Origin: an uncultured Chitinophagaceae bacterium
GTDB taxonomy: Bacteria; Bacteroidota; Bacteroidia; Chitinophagales; Chitinophagaceae
Assembly: GCA_936908745.1 (NCBI GenBank)
Contig: CAKZFX010000016.1
Coordinates: 124,001 to 188,000 of the forward strand
Direction of reading: 5' to 3'
Length of the DNA stretch: 64,000 bases
Shown one piece after another: positions 25,502 to 34,551 of the stretch. A program made the position numbers and the translations under genes. How positions within the stretch are numbered: the stretch's first letter is position 1; the number at the start of each line of letters is the position of its first letter. The notes beneath the pieces were generated by a model. That model saw only the letters and a program-made list of their open reading frames with translations, did not search any database and had not been told where the DNA came from.

Positions 25502-26266
25502 ATGGCAAGCAAATCAAAGATCGTACTGGTAACCGGCGGCAGCCGCGGACTGGGCAAGGACATGGCGGCGCAACTGGCCGCCAAAGGATTGGGTGTGATC
25601 ATTACCTGGCATAGCAAAAAAGACGAAGCACAATCGGTGGTGAATGATATAGAAAGCAAAGGCGGCAAGGCGGCGGCTTTGCAACTGGATGCAGGCGACC
25701 CCTCTTCATTTCCTGTTTTTGTAAAAGAAGTGCAATCCGTTTTACAAACTAAATTTCAAAGCGACCGGCTGGACTACCTCGTAAACAATGCAGGTGTGGG
25801 CGTACACGCCAACTTTGAAGAAACAACAGAAGCACAATTTGACAGCATGGTGAACATTCACCTCAAAACACCTTTCTTCCTGACACAAAAACTACTGCCT
25901 TACTTGAATGAAGGCGGCGGCGTGGTGAATATCTCTTCGGGACTTACCCGTTTTTCTTTCACAGGCTATGAAGCCTACGCCACGATGAAAGGCGCAGTGG
26001 AAACATTGACGAGGTATCAGGCCAAATTCCTGGGCAGCCGTGGCATCCGGGCCAACGTAGTGGCTCCCGGTGCTATTGAAACAGACTTTGGTGGTGGCGC
26101 AGTAAGAGATAACAAGGAACTGAACACAATGATCGCTTCATTGACAGCGTTGGGAAGGGTAGGGATGCCCGATGATCTTGGTGGTGTGGTCGCCTTCCTT
26201 TGCAGCGACGATTCCAAATGGGTGAACGGCCAGCGTATCGAGGTATCAGGTGGTATGAACCTGTAA
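25502..26266 (+). CDS. SDR family NAD(P)-dependent oxidoreductase
   Basis: A classical short-chain dehydrogenase/reductase of 254 residues. Nucleotide-binding TGGSRGLG at about residues 11-18, NNAG near residue 95, catalytic Ser in ISSGLTRFSF and the YATMK motif (Y-x3-K), then the C-terminal SGGMNL end usual for the family. It reduces or oxidises a carbonyl or alcohol with NAD(P)H; substrate unknown. ATG 25502 is chosen because the upstream extension (MCSIKTQKN) covers a promoter-like GAACTTTG. A terminator follows 9 bp after the stop. Confidence 0.93.
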   Translation: MASKSKIVLVTGGSRGLGKDMAAQLAAKGLGVIITWHSKKDEAQSVVNDIESKGGKAAALQLDAGDPSSFPVFVKEVQSVLQTKFQSDRLDYLVNNAGVGVHANFEETTEAQFDSMVNIHLKTPFFLTQKLLPYLNEGGGVVNISSGLTRFSFTGYEAYATMKGAVETLTRYQAKFLGSRGIRANVVAPGAIETDFGGGAVRDNKELNTMIASLTALGRVGMPDDLGGVVAFLCSDDSKWVNGQRIEVSGGMNL

Positions 26267-26275
26267 TAACTTTTC

Positions 26276-26307
26276 AGCCGGGTTGTAATGATCCGGCTGT
26301 TCTTTTA
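26276..26307 (+). terminator. Terminator of the SDR gene
   Basis: AGCCGG/CCGGCT stem (276-281 with 293-298) then TTCTTTT, shared in the convergent gap with the DUF5686 gene. Confidence 0.75.
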
Positions 26308-28773
26308 AAACCATTTTCCTTTCTTCCTGTCCCATGTGGTAAAACCAATTTTAAACTGCACCGGGTTGCGGAATTGATTGGCGGCCGAGCCAACAACATA
26401 GGCACCGAGTTTGAACTTGCCTAAGAGCTTAAATGGAAACTTAAAAACCCTTTCCACACCGGTAAACACTTCGGCATACCGCAAATCCCTTTCAGGTACA
26501 TACAGGAAGCCTGCACCGGCTACTTCACGCAACCCTATCTTTTTAAAAAAAGGAATCTTATTCAGCAAGGCGCCATTGAACTCATGGAGATAATGCGCTT
26601 CATAAAAACGTTTAAACACCGGGAAGGTGGAATCCAATGATTGAAAGGCTTCATTCGGGTTCATAAACAACAATGGATCGCCCCTGCGCTGGAACTTATA
26701 ATCCACCAGCCGCAGATCTTTTTGACTCAGGAAAGAACCGGACTTTATCGTGTACGATGAAATACCCATGATGCCCAATCGTGCCGTCTGTTTAATACCA
26801 AACTCGAGGTAATCAAAATCAACCGTGCTTTTCAACACATCGGGAATACCTTTTCGCCATTGCACATAAAACGTAGGCCAGCGTGAACCCAAGATCACTT
26901 TCTCTTTTGGCTCGCGGATATAACGTTGCTTCGGAGTGTACTCTAACCGCAACTGTCCATAAAAAGCATTATAAGAAGGAAAAGCGATCGCCTGGTTATC
27001 ATCCAGTACATCGCCAAAGAGGCTGTCTACTTTATCATTGGTTTTATAATTACTCACCGAACTACGAAAGGAAGCGTCGGCATTGGAGAATAAATACAAA
27101 CCATTTGCCAGTTCAATGCTATGACCGATACCAACAGACTGTTTTAAATAAACATTGCTGCGCTTGATCATGTTGATCCATGCATCGCCGCTGAAAATGG
27201 CTTCAAAATCTTTCTCAACATTCAGGTGCAGGAAACCACGGTTAAAAGGATTATACAACCGGCTGACACGGATGCTGCCATTAATATCCTTATTACGGAA
27301 ACCATAACTAAGATTACCTGCTACAAAAACATTCTTACGGCTTTCAAAGGTCTTGGCATAGGTTACAAATGCCTCCAGCCTTGTGCCGCCAAACTGTATA
27401 GGCTGGTACAAAGTGTACAAAGCAGGCAAGCTCCAGTGCCTGCGCTTTTCATGGTCATTAAACTCCTGTCCTTTAAACAGTATCTTTTGCCATGTTACTT
27501 TATTCGTTACACGATCTACTGAATCCAAATAGGCTTTTGTATGCGTAGCCTGGTAAATACTGTCTTTAAAATGAATAAAGCGGACTTCCTTTTCGGTCAG
27601 AGGTTCGGTGCGGTTGGCCTGCCAGAAAATGCTGTCTCTTTTATAGGCGCTGTCTGTGGCAAAGCTTAGCTCTGTACCAAAATACTTCCTGTCAAATGTT
27701 TTATTAAGCTCATAATTCTTGTAAGTCACTACTGTGCGGCCGGATGATTTTTGTTTATCCGTCATGGCCTGGTACGTAAAAGCCTGTCTTGTGATCATCC
27801 ATGCTTTGTTATTGATAAACTCATAACTCTGTTCCACTTCAAAAAAATCATAAGCCGCTAAATGATACCTGGGTAGCTGAAACTTTGTATGTAATATCAC
27901 CCAACTGCTATCGGCAATCGTCATTTCACCTTCCACGGTGGCATTACTGAGTTGCCGTGGTTTGACGCTGATGGTATAAATCTTCTGACCATTGACTGTT
28001 TCTGTTTTCAATGTTTTAAAACGATAGGCAAGGAGGCCGCTATAACTCAACGGTGATAAAAAAGGTGTTTGTGAAATACCCGGAACGCTGACAAGATTAT
28101 TATAAAAATTAAAATCAGCTTCGGTAGTGGAGAGATAAAAAAGACTGGCTTCGTTGCCACGCTTGCTGACGCCGGTTCTTTCTTCTTTTATTTTGCGTGA
28201 TGATTCTTTATCTAATCGTAAAACAATTTCAGCCATGGCCATCCGGTTCAGCTCCGCAGTAGCGGCCTGCGCTTTTAATAAAGAATCAGCCACAGGTCTT
28301 TTCTTCTTCTTGCTGCTTATCGAATCTTCCTGCAGGGCTTTAATATATACATCACAGGAATAAGCGCCGGCCTGCGCTTCAATCGTTTCTTTATGACGGA
28401 TCACATTGCGCACATAATCTTCAGCCCTGTCTTTCCATTTGCCACGTATCGTTACTTCTGAAAGACTGGCGGCTTCATCAGCTTCCATAATAATATCCTG
28501 TCGTAAACTTTCTTTGCGGATGATAACCGTTGTCACTTGTGTTTTATAACCAAGCATACTGACCACGAGTTCATACTTGCCGGGATCGAGTTCTAATTCG
28601 TAAGTGCCATCATCTTTACTGATAGTGCCAAGCTGCGAGCCTTTTACCTGTACGGTCGCAAATGCCAGCGGCTCCATCTTTGCATTGCTGATCTTTCCAT
28701 GCAATTTTATAAACTGTGCACCGGCACCGGTGCTCATAAGAAGGAATAAGCAGAAAAGCAGTTTTCGATTCAT
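26305..28773 (-). CDS. DUF5686 family outer-membrane protein with carboxypeptidase-like regulatory domain
   Basis: An 822-residue exported protein. Signal peptide (MNRKLLFCLFLLMSTGAGAQ), then a carboxypeptidase D regulatory-like (CarbopepD_reg_2) beta domain at about 23-105 (FATVQVKGSQLGTISKDDGT, VVSMLGYKTQ), a linker, and a long C-terminal region typical of DUF5686 that predicts an outer-membrane beta barrel (many alternating strands, aromatic girdles, last residues GKWF). These proteins are common in Bacteroidota and thought to sit in the outer membrane; transport substrate unknown. It is monocistronic and convergent with the SDR gene, about 190 bp from the divergent surface-protein gene. 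Confidence 0.88.
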   Translation of the reverse strand: MNRKLLFCLFLLMSTGAGAQFIKLHGKISNAKMEPLAFATVQVKGSQLGTISKDDGTYELELDPGKYELVVSMLGYKTQVTTVIIRKESLRQDIIMEADEAASLSEVTIRGKWKDRAEDYVRNVIRHKETIEAQAGAYSCDVYIKALQEDSISSKKKKRPVADSLLKAQAATAELNRMAMAEIVLRLDKESSRKIKEERTGVSKRGNEASLFYLSTTEADFNFYNNLVSVPGISQTPFLSPLSYSGLLAYRFKTLKTETVNGQKIYTISVKPRQLSNATVEGEMTIADSSWVILHTKFQLPRYHLAAYDFFEVEQSYEFINNKAWMITRQAFTYQAMTDKQKSSGRTVVTYKNYELNKTFDRKYFGTELSFATDSAYKRDSIFWQANRTEPLTEKEVRFIHFKDSIYQATHTKAYLDSVDRVTNKVTWQKILFKGQEFNDHEKRRHWSLPALYTLYQPIQFGGTRLEAFVTYAKTFESRKNVFVAGNLSYGFRNKDINGSIRVSRLYNPFNRGFLHLNVEKDFEAIFSGDAWINMIKRSNVYLKQSVGIGHSIELANGLYLFSNADASFRSSVSNYKTNDKVDSLFGDVLDDNQAIAFPSYNAFYGQLRLEYTPKQRYIREPKEKVILGSRWPTFYVQWRKGIPDVLKSTVDFDYLEFGIKQTARLGIMGISSYTIKSGSFLSQKDLRLVDYKFQRRGDPLLFMNPNEAFQSLDSTFPVFKRFYEAHYLHEFNGALLNKIPFFKKIGLREVAGAGFLYVPERDLRYAEVFTGVERVFKFPFKLLGKFKLGAYVVGSAANQFRNPVQFKIGFTTWDRKKGKWF

Positions 28774-28960
28774 GGTTGGCGCAAAATAAGCGGTTCTTTT
28801 TGGCAGGTAATAGCATCCTCACATCTAAACAGGTGGTTTTCAGAAATATTTAACGAAGAATCCGGTACTTTCTTATATGCAGCAGTAATTCAATTCCGGC
28901 TGTCTATGATTTACGGAGAATATTAATTATCTTTCGATAGCAACCTAAACCATTAACCTT

Positions 28961-30442
28961 ATGCGATTCACTGCCAGCGCAGGTTTCACCTGCTTGCTAT
29001 TTATCCTTAGCACAACCATACAAGCGCAAAACACCCGTGCTTTCAATCAAAACGCTTCCCGCAGCAATCATACAAGACTAAGTTTCAGCATCACGCCGGT
29101 GCTTACTTCACCGCCTGTGGATGGCAACAACGATACGCTTTCTTTTCGTAGCAGTGGTGGCGGTTTGCGTATCGGGGCAGACTACTACTTTGGTCATGTT
29201 GGCATCAGTTTTACCTCCGGTTTTACTTCGTCAGGCACAAGCAATGATGCGCTGAAAAAATTTATGCAGCAAAACAATATGCATGCTGACCAGGTGATGG
29301 TGAACAAAGCAAAATCGCAACAGGCCTATCTGCTGTTAGGCCCTTCATTTCGTTATGGCAATATACTCGCATTGGAAGGAACGATAAAAGGCGGTCTTTT
29401 CTTCAACAATGGCGGTATGACAGATATCCGTCAAAAAAATACAGGCACATCTTTGTATCGCAATGAAGCGGGTGAAAAAAATGTATCTGCCGGTATGTCT
29501 TATGGTATCCGTATGTCGTACAATCCTGCGTCCAATTGGGCTTTTGGCCTTATGGCTGAATATATGCATTCAAAAACCACTATCAACAACTATGACAGCC
29601 GCAGGCGTCAGCAGGCAGATGTACCTGTTACATCCACTCTTAAAACACAGGACCTTGTATTTGGCATCAGTCTTATTTATAAAATAAGAAAATGCGATGA
29701 CAATGCACCGCAAACAAGAGCGCAGAACAATAACACTGTTCGTAGCGACCGTACCGATAATGCATTCAGGGCAAACAACGATAGCGTTCCTGGTGCACCA
29801 CAAACAAGAGCGCAAAACAACAACACTGTTCGCAGCAACCGGACTGATAACGCATACAGGATAAATGATGACAACGGGCAAGACGATCAGCGGCCGGTGA
29901 AGAAAATCATATTGGTGCAGGCTGATAAGGACGGTGATGGTATTTATGAAACAACAATCACACGCAAAGCAGCAAGCAAACTAAACATCAATGAAGAAGG
30001 AGAAATAGAAGACCTGGAGCAGAAAGCAGGTGTCAGCACATCGAGAAGCAATATACCACGATCAGGTGCAGGCAAAAAAATGAGTGCGAACGATGATGAT
30101 CCTGCTCTACAACAAAAAGCAGGTGTAAGTACATCAAGAAGCAATATCCCAAGAACAAGTGCCGGTAAAATGGAAACGAATGACAGTATTCCTTCACCGG
30201 AACAAAGAGCCGGTGTCAGCACCTCAAGAAGCAATATTCCAAGAGCAAGTCATGGTAAACTGCAAACAAACAATGATGACGATCCTGCGCCGCAACAAAA
30301 GGCAGGCGTCAGTACTTCAAGAAGTAATATACCAAGAGCCAGTCATGGTAAACTGATGGCTGCTGGTGATGGCCCTGCTGTCAGCTATGGCACAATGATA
30401 TGGAAAGGAAAAGAGATACTGATCCGTGTTATTTATGAATAA
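28961..30442 (+). CDS. Outer-membrane-type protein with tandem-repeat C-terminal tail
   Basis: 493 residues with a signal peptide (ends near TIQAQN). Residues about 40-240 look like an eight-strand outer-membrane beta domain (RLSFSITPVLTSP, IGADYYFGHVGISFTSGFTS, GLMAEYMHSKTT). Then come two copies of a unit PQTRAQNNNTVRS[D/N]RTDNA (about 250-305), a stretch with a DKDGDGIYETT calcium-like loop, and four copies of QKAGVSTSRSNIPR at about 354, 385, 415 and 446, spaced 30-31 residues. It ends in a short strand-like GKEILIRVIYE. No family recognised for the repeats. Monocistronic; function unknown, likely surface. Confidence 0.72.
   Translation: MRFTASAGFTCLLFILSTTIQAQNTRAFNQNASRSNHTRLSFSITPVLTSPPVDGNNDTLSFRSSGGGLRIGADYYFGHVGISFTSGFTSSGTSNDALKKFMQQNNMHADQVMVNKAKSQQAYLLLGPSFRYGNILALEGTIKGGLFFNNGGMTDIRQKNTGTSLYRNEAGEKNVSAGMSYGIRMSYNPASNWAFGLMAEYMHSKTTINNYDSRRRQQADVPVTSTLKTQDLVFGISLIYKIRKCDDNAPQTRAQNNNTVRSDRTDNAFRANNDSVPGAPQTRAQNNNTVRSNRTDNAYRINDDNGQDDQRPVKKIILVQADKDGDGIYETTITRKAASKLNINEEGEIEDLEQKAGVSTSRSNIPRSGAGKKMSANDDDPALQQKAGVSTSRSNIPRTSAGKMETNDSIPSPEQRAGVSTSRSNIPRASHGKLQTNNDDDPAPQQKAGVSTSRSNIPRASHGKLMAAGDGPAVSYGTMIWKGKEILIRVIYE
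30014..30360 (+). repeat. Tandem protein repeats, four units of 30-31 codons
   Basis: Units start at about 30020, 30113, 30203 and 30296. They differ at many synonymous positions while the peptide core GVSTSRSNIPR is unchanged, so selection acts on the protein, not on the DNA repeat. Confidence 0.9.
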
Positions 30443-30530
30443 CAGCTAGCTGACAACTAAAATACAGGATGTTGCTTTGGATACATTAAAAAAATAGTCC
30501 TACCTTTTATTCTAAACAAAACCTAACGAC

Positions 30531-31040
30531 ATGCGAAAACTATCATTTCTCCTTGCCATTGGCATAGCAGGCTTGCTTACCGCCTGTAACAACGGGGGCG
30601 GGCAATCAGCTACCACCAAAAAAAATATCGAAGTAAGTAATGCGATCTCCAAAGCTTACGAAGCTGGCGACTTTAGTAAAATGGGTGACTACATTGCTGC
30701 CGATGCGGTGGACCATGGCGGTGAAACAGGCGATATAAAAGGTCTTGAAAACATTGTAGCCGAAATGAAAAGATACCGTGCGATGATGCCGGACATGAAA
30801 TCAAGTAATACAGTGAGTCTTGGCAACGATGACTATGTGTTTACAAGGGCCACTGTTACCGGCACTATGAATGGTAAACAAATAAACATGACAAGCATAG
30901 ATGTATCCCGTTTTAAAGATGGCAAAGCGGTGGAACATTGGGTGTATATGGATCCCAAAGAAATGATGGAAATGATGCAGGACATGCCACCACCACCGGC
31001 GTCGGTCAATCCTGCCGATACGGCGACTAACAAAAAATAA
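30531..31040 (+). CDS. Lipoprotein with SnoaL-like (NTF2-fold) domain
   Basis: A 169-residue lipoprotein (signal MRKLSFLLAIGIAGLLTAC, lipobox Cys at 19). The mature part resembles the SnoaL/nuclear-transport-factor-2 fold: helix with SKAYEAGDFSKMGDYIAADA, DHGGETGDIKGLENIVAEMK, and long strands (YVFTRATVTGTMNGKQ, MTSIDVSRFKDGKAVEHW). Such extracytoplasmic NTF2-like proteins are mostly uncharacterised; some bind small ligands or are isomerases. The tail after residue 145 is Met/Pro-rich (MMEMMQDMPPPPASV) and unstructured. Followed 85 bp later by the DUF4139-like gene. Confidence 0.78.
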   Translation: MRKLSFLLAIGIAGLLTACNNGGGQSATTKKNIEVSNAISKAYEAGDFSKMGDYIAADAVDHGGETGDIKGLENIVAEMKRYRAMMPDMKSSNTVSLGNDDYVFTRATVTGTMNGKQINMTSIDVSRFKDGKAVEHWVYMDPKEMMEMMQDMPPPPASVNPADTATNKK

Positions 31041-31124
31041 TACGATAAGCAGGTGAAAGCCTGCTTATTTTCTATGCAGCAAATTGTTTTATTGAACTGT
31101 CACAGGTATAACAACTATCAAACC

Positions 31125-32666
31125 ATGAAAGGACTCTTTGTTACTGTAAACCTCTTACTATCCCTTGCGGGCATTGCGCAAAAACAAGTACAGACATTAC
31201 CAGCAGCAAGACTTGGCATATTTAAAAACGGAACCTGTTTTGTGAAACGGGAAGCCGTTGTAAAAGTGGCCGAAAAAAGCTTCTATATCAATGCACCGCA
31301 AAAAGTGCTGATGGGAACCTATTGGGTCTTTGTTGGCAAAGAATCTTCCCTGCAATCGATCGTTATCAAAACAGATACGTTCAAGGTAAAAAACCAGCCT
31401 AAATACATGACTGAATTCCTGGAAGCCAGTGTTGGGCAGGTGGTCACGGTGTATCGTTCATCGCAGAATACGGAAACGAGCAAACTGACGGGTAAACTGG
31501 TTGAATTTAATAAGGAATCAGGTTTGATGAAAATGGAATCGGCCAATGGTAAAACTTTTATACTCAATGGCCAGTTTTTGGATTGGCTGGAAGTGGCAGG
31601 TTCGCCGAAAGGTATGGTGACAACGGACAGCATTCTTCCCGTGGCCCAAGTGAAACTGAACAAAGAGGTTGACAACATCATGGCCAGCACCATCAGTCTT
31701 GAAAGGGGCGTGCAATGGTTCCCCTCTTACTTGCTTACACTTGTCAATGATAAAGAAGCCAAGCTGGAAATGAAAGCCACGATTGCAAATGGTGAAACAG
31801 CTTACATGAATATGCCGGTCGATATCATCATCGGCAACCCGGAAATGTTTTATGGCAAAACACTCGACCCTGCCTGTATTGACTACTTATCAGAAAGCAT
31901 GGTGGGCAGCCGGTATGATAATAATACGTATGCATTAAACGTTGTCAATGTTTCACAAGCCTATCGCCCGGCTCCTGAAACGGTTACGTATGAATGGAAT
32001 GACGATGACAACAGCGTGCAAAAAGAAGGCTCTAAACTGGAAGACCTTTACTATTATCAACTTGGCACTTTGGATCTTGAAAAAAATGCAAGAGTGGTCG
32101 TGCCTGTCACCACAACTACTGTAAACTATACAGAAATGTATACAGCCAGCCTGCCGGTAAACAGTACATCGCTGGAGGGCGATAAATCTGTGCAGACCTA
32201 CCACAGTTACTATATTCATAACAACAGCAACGCACCTTTTACAACGGGAGCTATACTGGTGATGAACCAGCAGAACCAGCCATTGGCACAGGCGCAATTG
32301 GCCTATACACCCGTTAAAGGAAGTTCTGTACTGCAACTATCCAAAGCGGTGGATGTACAGGTGAAAAATGATGAAGAAGAAACCAGTCGTGAAAAAAGCA
32401 ATGTGAAACGTACTGCTTCTGCTTACTATGAAAGAATCAATAGCAGTGGTCTTATTACTGTTACAAACTACAAAGACAAAAAAATAACGATGAAGGTCAG
32501 CAAACGCATTGAAGGTATCTATGTGCGTTCAGACAACGGTGGCAAAAGCCGCAAGGTCAAAGCAGGGGAGGACGACAGCGAAGCCGAAACAGAAATCTAT
32601 TGGGAAGTGGAAATACCGGCTGGCGGCAAACTGCAATTAAAATATGATTATTACAAGCTTGATTAA
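31125..32666 (+). CDS. Secreted DUF4139-like protein
   Basis: 513 residues from ATG 31125 (the open frame starts 24 codons earlier, but the signal peptide MKGLFVTVNLLLSLAGIAQ begins here). The N-terminal 200 residues are beta-rich (RLGIFKNGTCFVKREAVVKV). The C-terminal half (about 200-513) resembles the DUF4139/MuiA-like beta-sandwich region, with WFPSYLLTLVNDKEAKLEMK, ANGETAYMNMPVDIIIGNP, and a final EIPAGGKLQLKYDYYKLD. The family's role is unknown. It lies 84 bp downstream of the SnoaL-like lipoprotein gene on the same strand, so co-transcription is possible. Confidence 0.7.
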   Translation: MKGLFVTVNLLLSLAGIAQKQVQTLPAARLGIFKNGTCFVKREAVVKVAEKSFYINAPQKVLMGTYWVFVGKESSLQSIVIKTDTFKVKNQPKYMTEFLEASVGQVVTVYRSSQNTETSKLTGKLVEFNKESGLMKMESANGKTFILNGQFLDWLEVAGSPKGMVTTDSILPVAQVKLNKEVDNIMASTISLERGVQWFPSYLLTLVNDKEAKLEMKATIANGETAYMNMPVDIIIGNPEMFYGKTLDPACIDYLSESMVGSRYDNNTYALNVVNVSQAYRPAPETVTYEWNDDDNSVQKEGSKLEDLYYYQLGTLDLEKNARVVVPVTTTTVNYTEMYTASLPVNSTSLEGDKSVQTYHSYYIHNNSNAPFTTGAILVMNQQNQPLAQAQLAYTPVKGSSVLQLSKAVDVQVKNDEEETSREKSNVKRTASAYYERINSSGLITVTNYKDKKITMKVSKRIEGIYVRSDNGGKSRKVKAGEDDSEAETEIYWEVEIPAGGKLQLKYDYYKLD

Positions 32667-32670
32667 ATAT

Positions 32671-32711
32671 TATCTCCCGCTGAATTTCGCTGACCATCTG
32701 CCGACAGGCAG
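32671..32711. repeat. CTCCCGC fragment followed by CTGCCGACAGGCAG
   Basis: TATCTCCCGCTGAATTTCGC (left-arm type of the CTCCCGCAGAT palindrome family) is followed at 32698-32711 by the 14-base self-complementary element CTGCCGACAGGCAG. Confidence 0.7.
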
Positions 32712-32864
32712 CTTCACAAGAACTATTTTTTAACAGTATTAGCATCATTTTCATTAAGAGCCATTGTAAATTTGAGCATGAAATAGCCATATATATGCAA
32801 TATGTATATAGAAATGATTATTTCAGGCTATTCCATGTGGCCAAAATCAATAAAAGATAAGCAC

Positions 32865-33350
32865 ATGAAAAAGATATTGTTTGTAGCTATTGCCGCCATT
32901 GGTTTGTTTGCCTGTAATAATAATGCAGGTAATAAAACAACAGGAGAGGATACATTGCAGGAAGAAGTAATTGTTGAGCCCACACCCGAACAACGCCTCC
33001 CATGGAAGCTGGCATACGACAGCGTTTCTGGCAACTTCACACCGCTGCCCCAGGGAAAAATAGCTGATACAACTACTGCCGCAGGCATAATTGCAGATAT
33101 CAATACCCTTTGGCCTGAAGTGCAGGCTATCTATCAGAAAACTTCCGGCGATACCATTTTTGTCACTATTCCCGATAGTGAATACCTGACCCAGCGCATG
33201 GGAAGTTCGGGGCCAGCCAGCTATATCACACTCGTCACTTACTCCTTGACCGAACTACCGGGCATCCGTAAAGTGAACTTCAAATTTGAAGAAGGCGATC
33301 ATGCCACACCGGGTACATACACAAGGGAGAATCTTAAAACCATTCAATGA
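32865..33350 (+). CDS. Lipoprotein with GerMN-like domain
   Basis: 161 residues from ATG 32865, a lipoprotein (MKKILFVAIAAIGLFAC, Cys at 17). After a Glu/Thr-rich linker, a small alpha/beta domain contains IIADINTLWPEVQAIYQKTS, TIFVTIPDSEYLTQRMGSSG and YSLTELPGIRKVNFKFEEGD, which resembles the GerMN fold where a short protein sequence follows a strand with TxTELPGVxxVxF. The proposed fold is an inference; no function is assigned. The longer upstream frame (from 32802) is rejected because the signal peptide starts at 32865. Confidence 0.65.
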   Translation: MKKILFVAIAAIGLFACNNNAGNKTTGEDTLQEEVIVEPTPEQRLPWKLAYDSVSGNFTPLPQGKIADTTTAAGIIADINTLWPEVQAIYQKTSGDTIFVTIPDSEYLTQRMGSSGPASYITLVTYSLTELPGIRKVNFKFEEGDHATPGTYTRENLKTIQ

Positions 33351-33447
33351 TTCTGCCTCAATGGCAGCGGAATAGCTTTTTACTAACAAGTATTGGCATA
33401 CATCATTGCTGCGGCACGATTCTTAGGCAGCTATCTAAAATCAACTC

Positions 33448-33837
33448 ATGGAAGTAGAAATCTTCACACTATCAGACTTTGCACAGGACAACGGCGGAAG
33501 GCTGACAATTGTCGGCACATTTGACCAGATATCTTCCCGTACTTTTCCTGCCACACATCCTTCTTGTCACCTGTCGTGCAGGTTGCGTTTTGGAAATAAA
33601 GAAGCAGGGGAACATGCTTTTCGTTTGAAACTGATTGATGCCACAGGCGCCGATGTCGTTCCGCCGATTGAAGGCAACATCAATGTAAATGTGGCACCCA
33701 ACCAGGAATATGCCGGATTAAACCTTGTAGTGAACCTGAACCAGTTGAAATTTGAAAAAGCCGGCCGTTACTCATTTGAACTATACGTCAATGACGAATG
33801 GAAAACAGGTTTGCCGCTGATACTGCAACAGGGATAA
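33448..33837 (+). CDS. DUF6941-like protein
   Basis: A 129-residue cytoplasmic beta-rich protein resembling DUF6941: opening MEVEIFTLSDFAQDNGGRLT, IVGTFDQISSRTFPATHPSC, a GEHAFRLKLIDATGADV core and closing AGRYSFELYVNDEWKTGLPL. In related genomes such proteins are small standalone predicted beta sandwiches with unknown role. ATG 33448 is the only plausible start. It ends one base before the convergent membrane-protein gene, so the two transcripts face each other with no room for a terminator. Confidence 0.7.
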   Translation: MEVEIFTLSDFAQDNGGRLTIVGTFDQISSRTFPATHPSCHLSCRLRFGNKEAGEHAFRLKLIDATGADVVPPIEGNINVNVAPNQEYAGLNLVVNLNQLKFEKAGRYSFELYVNDEWKTGLPLILQQG

Positions 33838-33838
33838 T

Positions 33839-34216
33839 CTATATTTTTCCTCTCATAAAAAAGAAGCTGCACAATGCAAGGGTGGCGCCAAATGCTTTGA
33901 AAGGTATGCGGTACTCGCCACCTTCTATTGCTGATAGCAGGAAGAAAAACAAAAGCCCGATAGACAATTGGGTAATGATAATGCTCCAGCGGGCGCCTTC
34001 TGTTTTGGCAGGCGCATAATCAATGCCACTGGTGTAGCTGATAAAACTGGCAAACACACCGGCCACACCAAATAAGGTGTAAAAAGCGGCATTGCTGTAA
34101 AACCGCCCATTCAGTACAGCAAGAACAATATCAAAAATGCTTACGGCCACAAAAATGGCGAAGATGACTACGATGACATAGCCCATGTACTTCCAGCGTT
34201 GCCAGAAAGACTTCAT
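33839..34216 (-). CDS. Four-helix membrane protein of unknown function
   Basis: 125 residues from ATG 34216 (MKSFWQRWKYMG); the frame is open 24 codons further upstream, but that part reads through a heptanucleotide array (DSRLENPGS) and is unlikely to be translated. Four hydrophobic helices: GYVIVVIFAIFVAVSIFDIV, AAFYTLFGVAGVFASFISYT, WSIIITQLSIGLLFFFLLSA and PFKAFGATLALCSFFFM. No family recognised. Convergent with the DUF6941-like gene. Confidence 0.65.
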   Translation of the reverse strand: MKSFWQRWKYMGYVIVVIFAIFVAVSIFDIVLAVLNGRFYSNAAFYTLFGVAGVFASFISYTSGIDYAPAKTEGARWSIIITQLSIGLLFFFLLSAIEGGEYRIPFKAFGATLALCSFFFMRGKI

Positions 34217-34261
34217 GTAAGAAAGATAGAGAAATAGTGGGAAATTGCAATAGGAGCCGGG

Positions 34262-34314
34262 ATTCTCTAGTCGAGAGTCGAGAGTCAAGAGTCAGGAGTC
34301 GGAAGCCGATAGTT
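34262..34314. repeat. Heptanucleotide array, AGTCnnn x8
   Basis: ATTC, then AGTC at 34269, 34276, 34283, 34290, 34297, AGCC at 34304 and AGTT at 34311: eight units, no phase slip. Confidence 0.92.
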
Positions 34315-34340
34315 GATACACTCGCATCGGCAGGGAGATT

Positions 34341-34374
34341 TCTCTTTGTGAATCTTTGTGTCTTAGTGGGAAAT
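34341..34374. repeat. Right arm of the CTTTGTG/TAGTGGG repeat family
   Basis: Reads TTTCTCTTTGTGAATCTTTG then TGTCTTAGTGGGAAA; same wording recurs at 53920-53956. It sits between two heptanucleotide arrays in the 335-bp spacer 34217-34551, which holds no gene. Confidence 0.6.
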
Positions 34375-34386
34375 ACAATAGTTGGG

Positions 34387-34435
34387 AATGGAGAAATGGA
34401 AAGTGGAGAATCGAAAATACAAAATGGGGATGGGG
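34387..34435. repeat. Heptanucleotide array, AATGGnn type
   Basis: T of the core at 34397, 34404, 34411, 34418 and 34425 (AATGGaa, AGTGGag, AATCGaa, AATACaa, AATGGgg). AATGG is the reverse complement of the CCATT core at 14709-14736, so the two arrays belong to one family in opposite orientation. Confidence 0.75.
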
Positions 34436-34482
34436 CAATAATGACGAAGTTGCTTTACATAATTTGAATGTTCTGCTTTAAG

Positions 34483-34517
34483 AACTACAAATCAGAAACT
34501 ATAAACTACAAACTGAA
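34483..34517. repeat. Heptanucleotide array, AACTnnn x5
   Basis: AACT, AATC, AACT, AACT, AACT at 34483, 34490, 34497, 34504 and 34511. Third array in the same spacer. Confidence 0.85.
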
Positions 34518-34551
34518 TAAATTCTACGAATCTTAATCAACTTCTGTTCCG

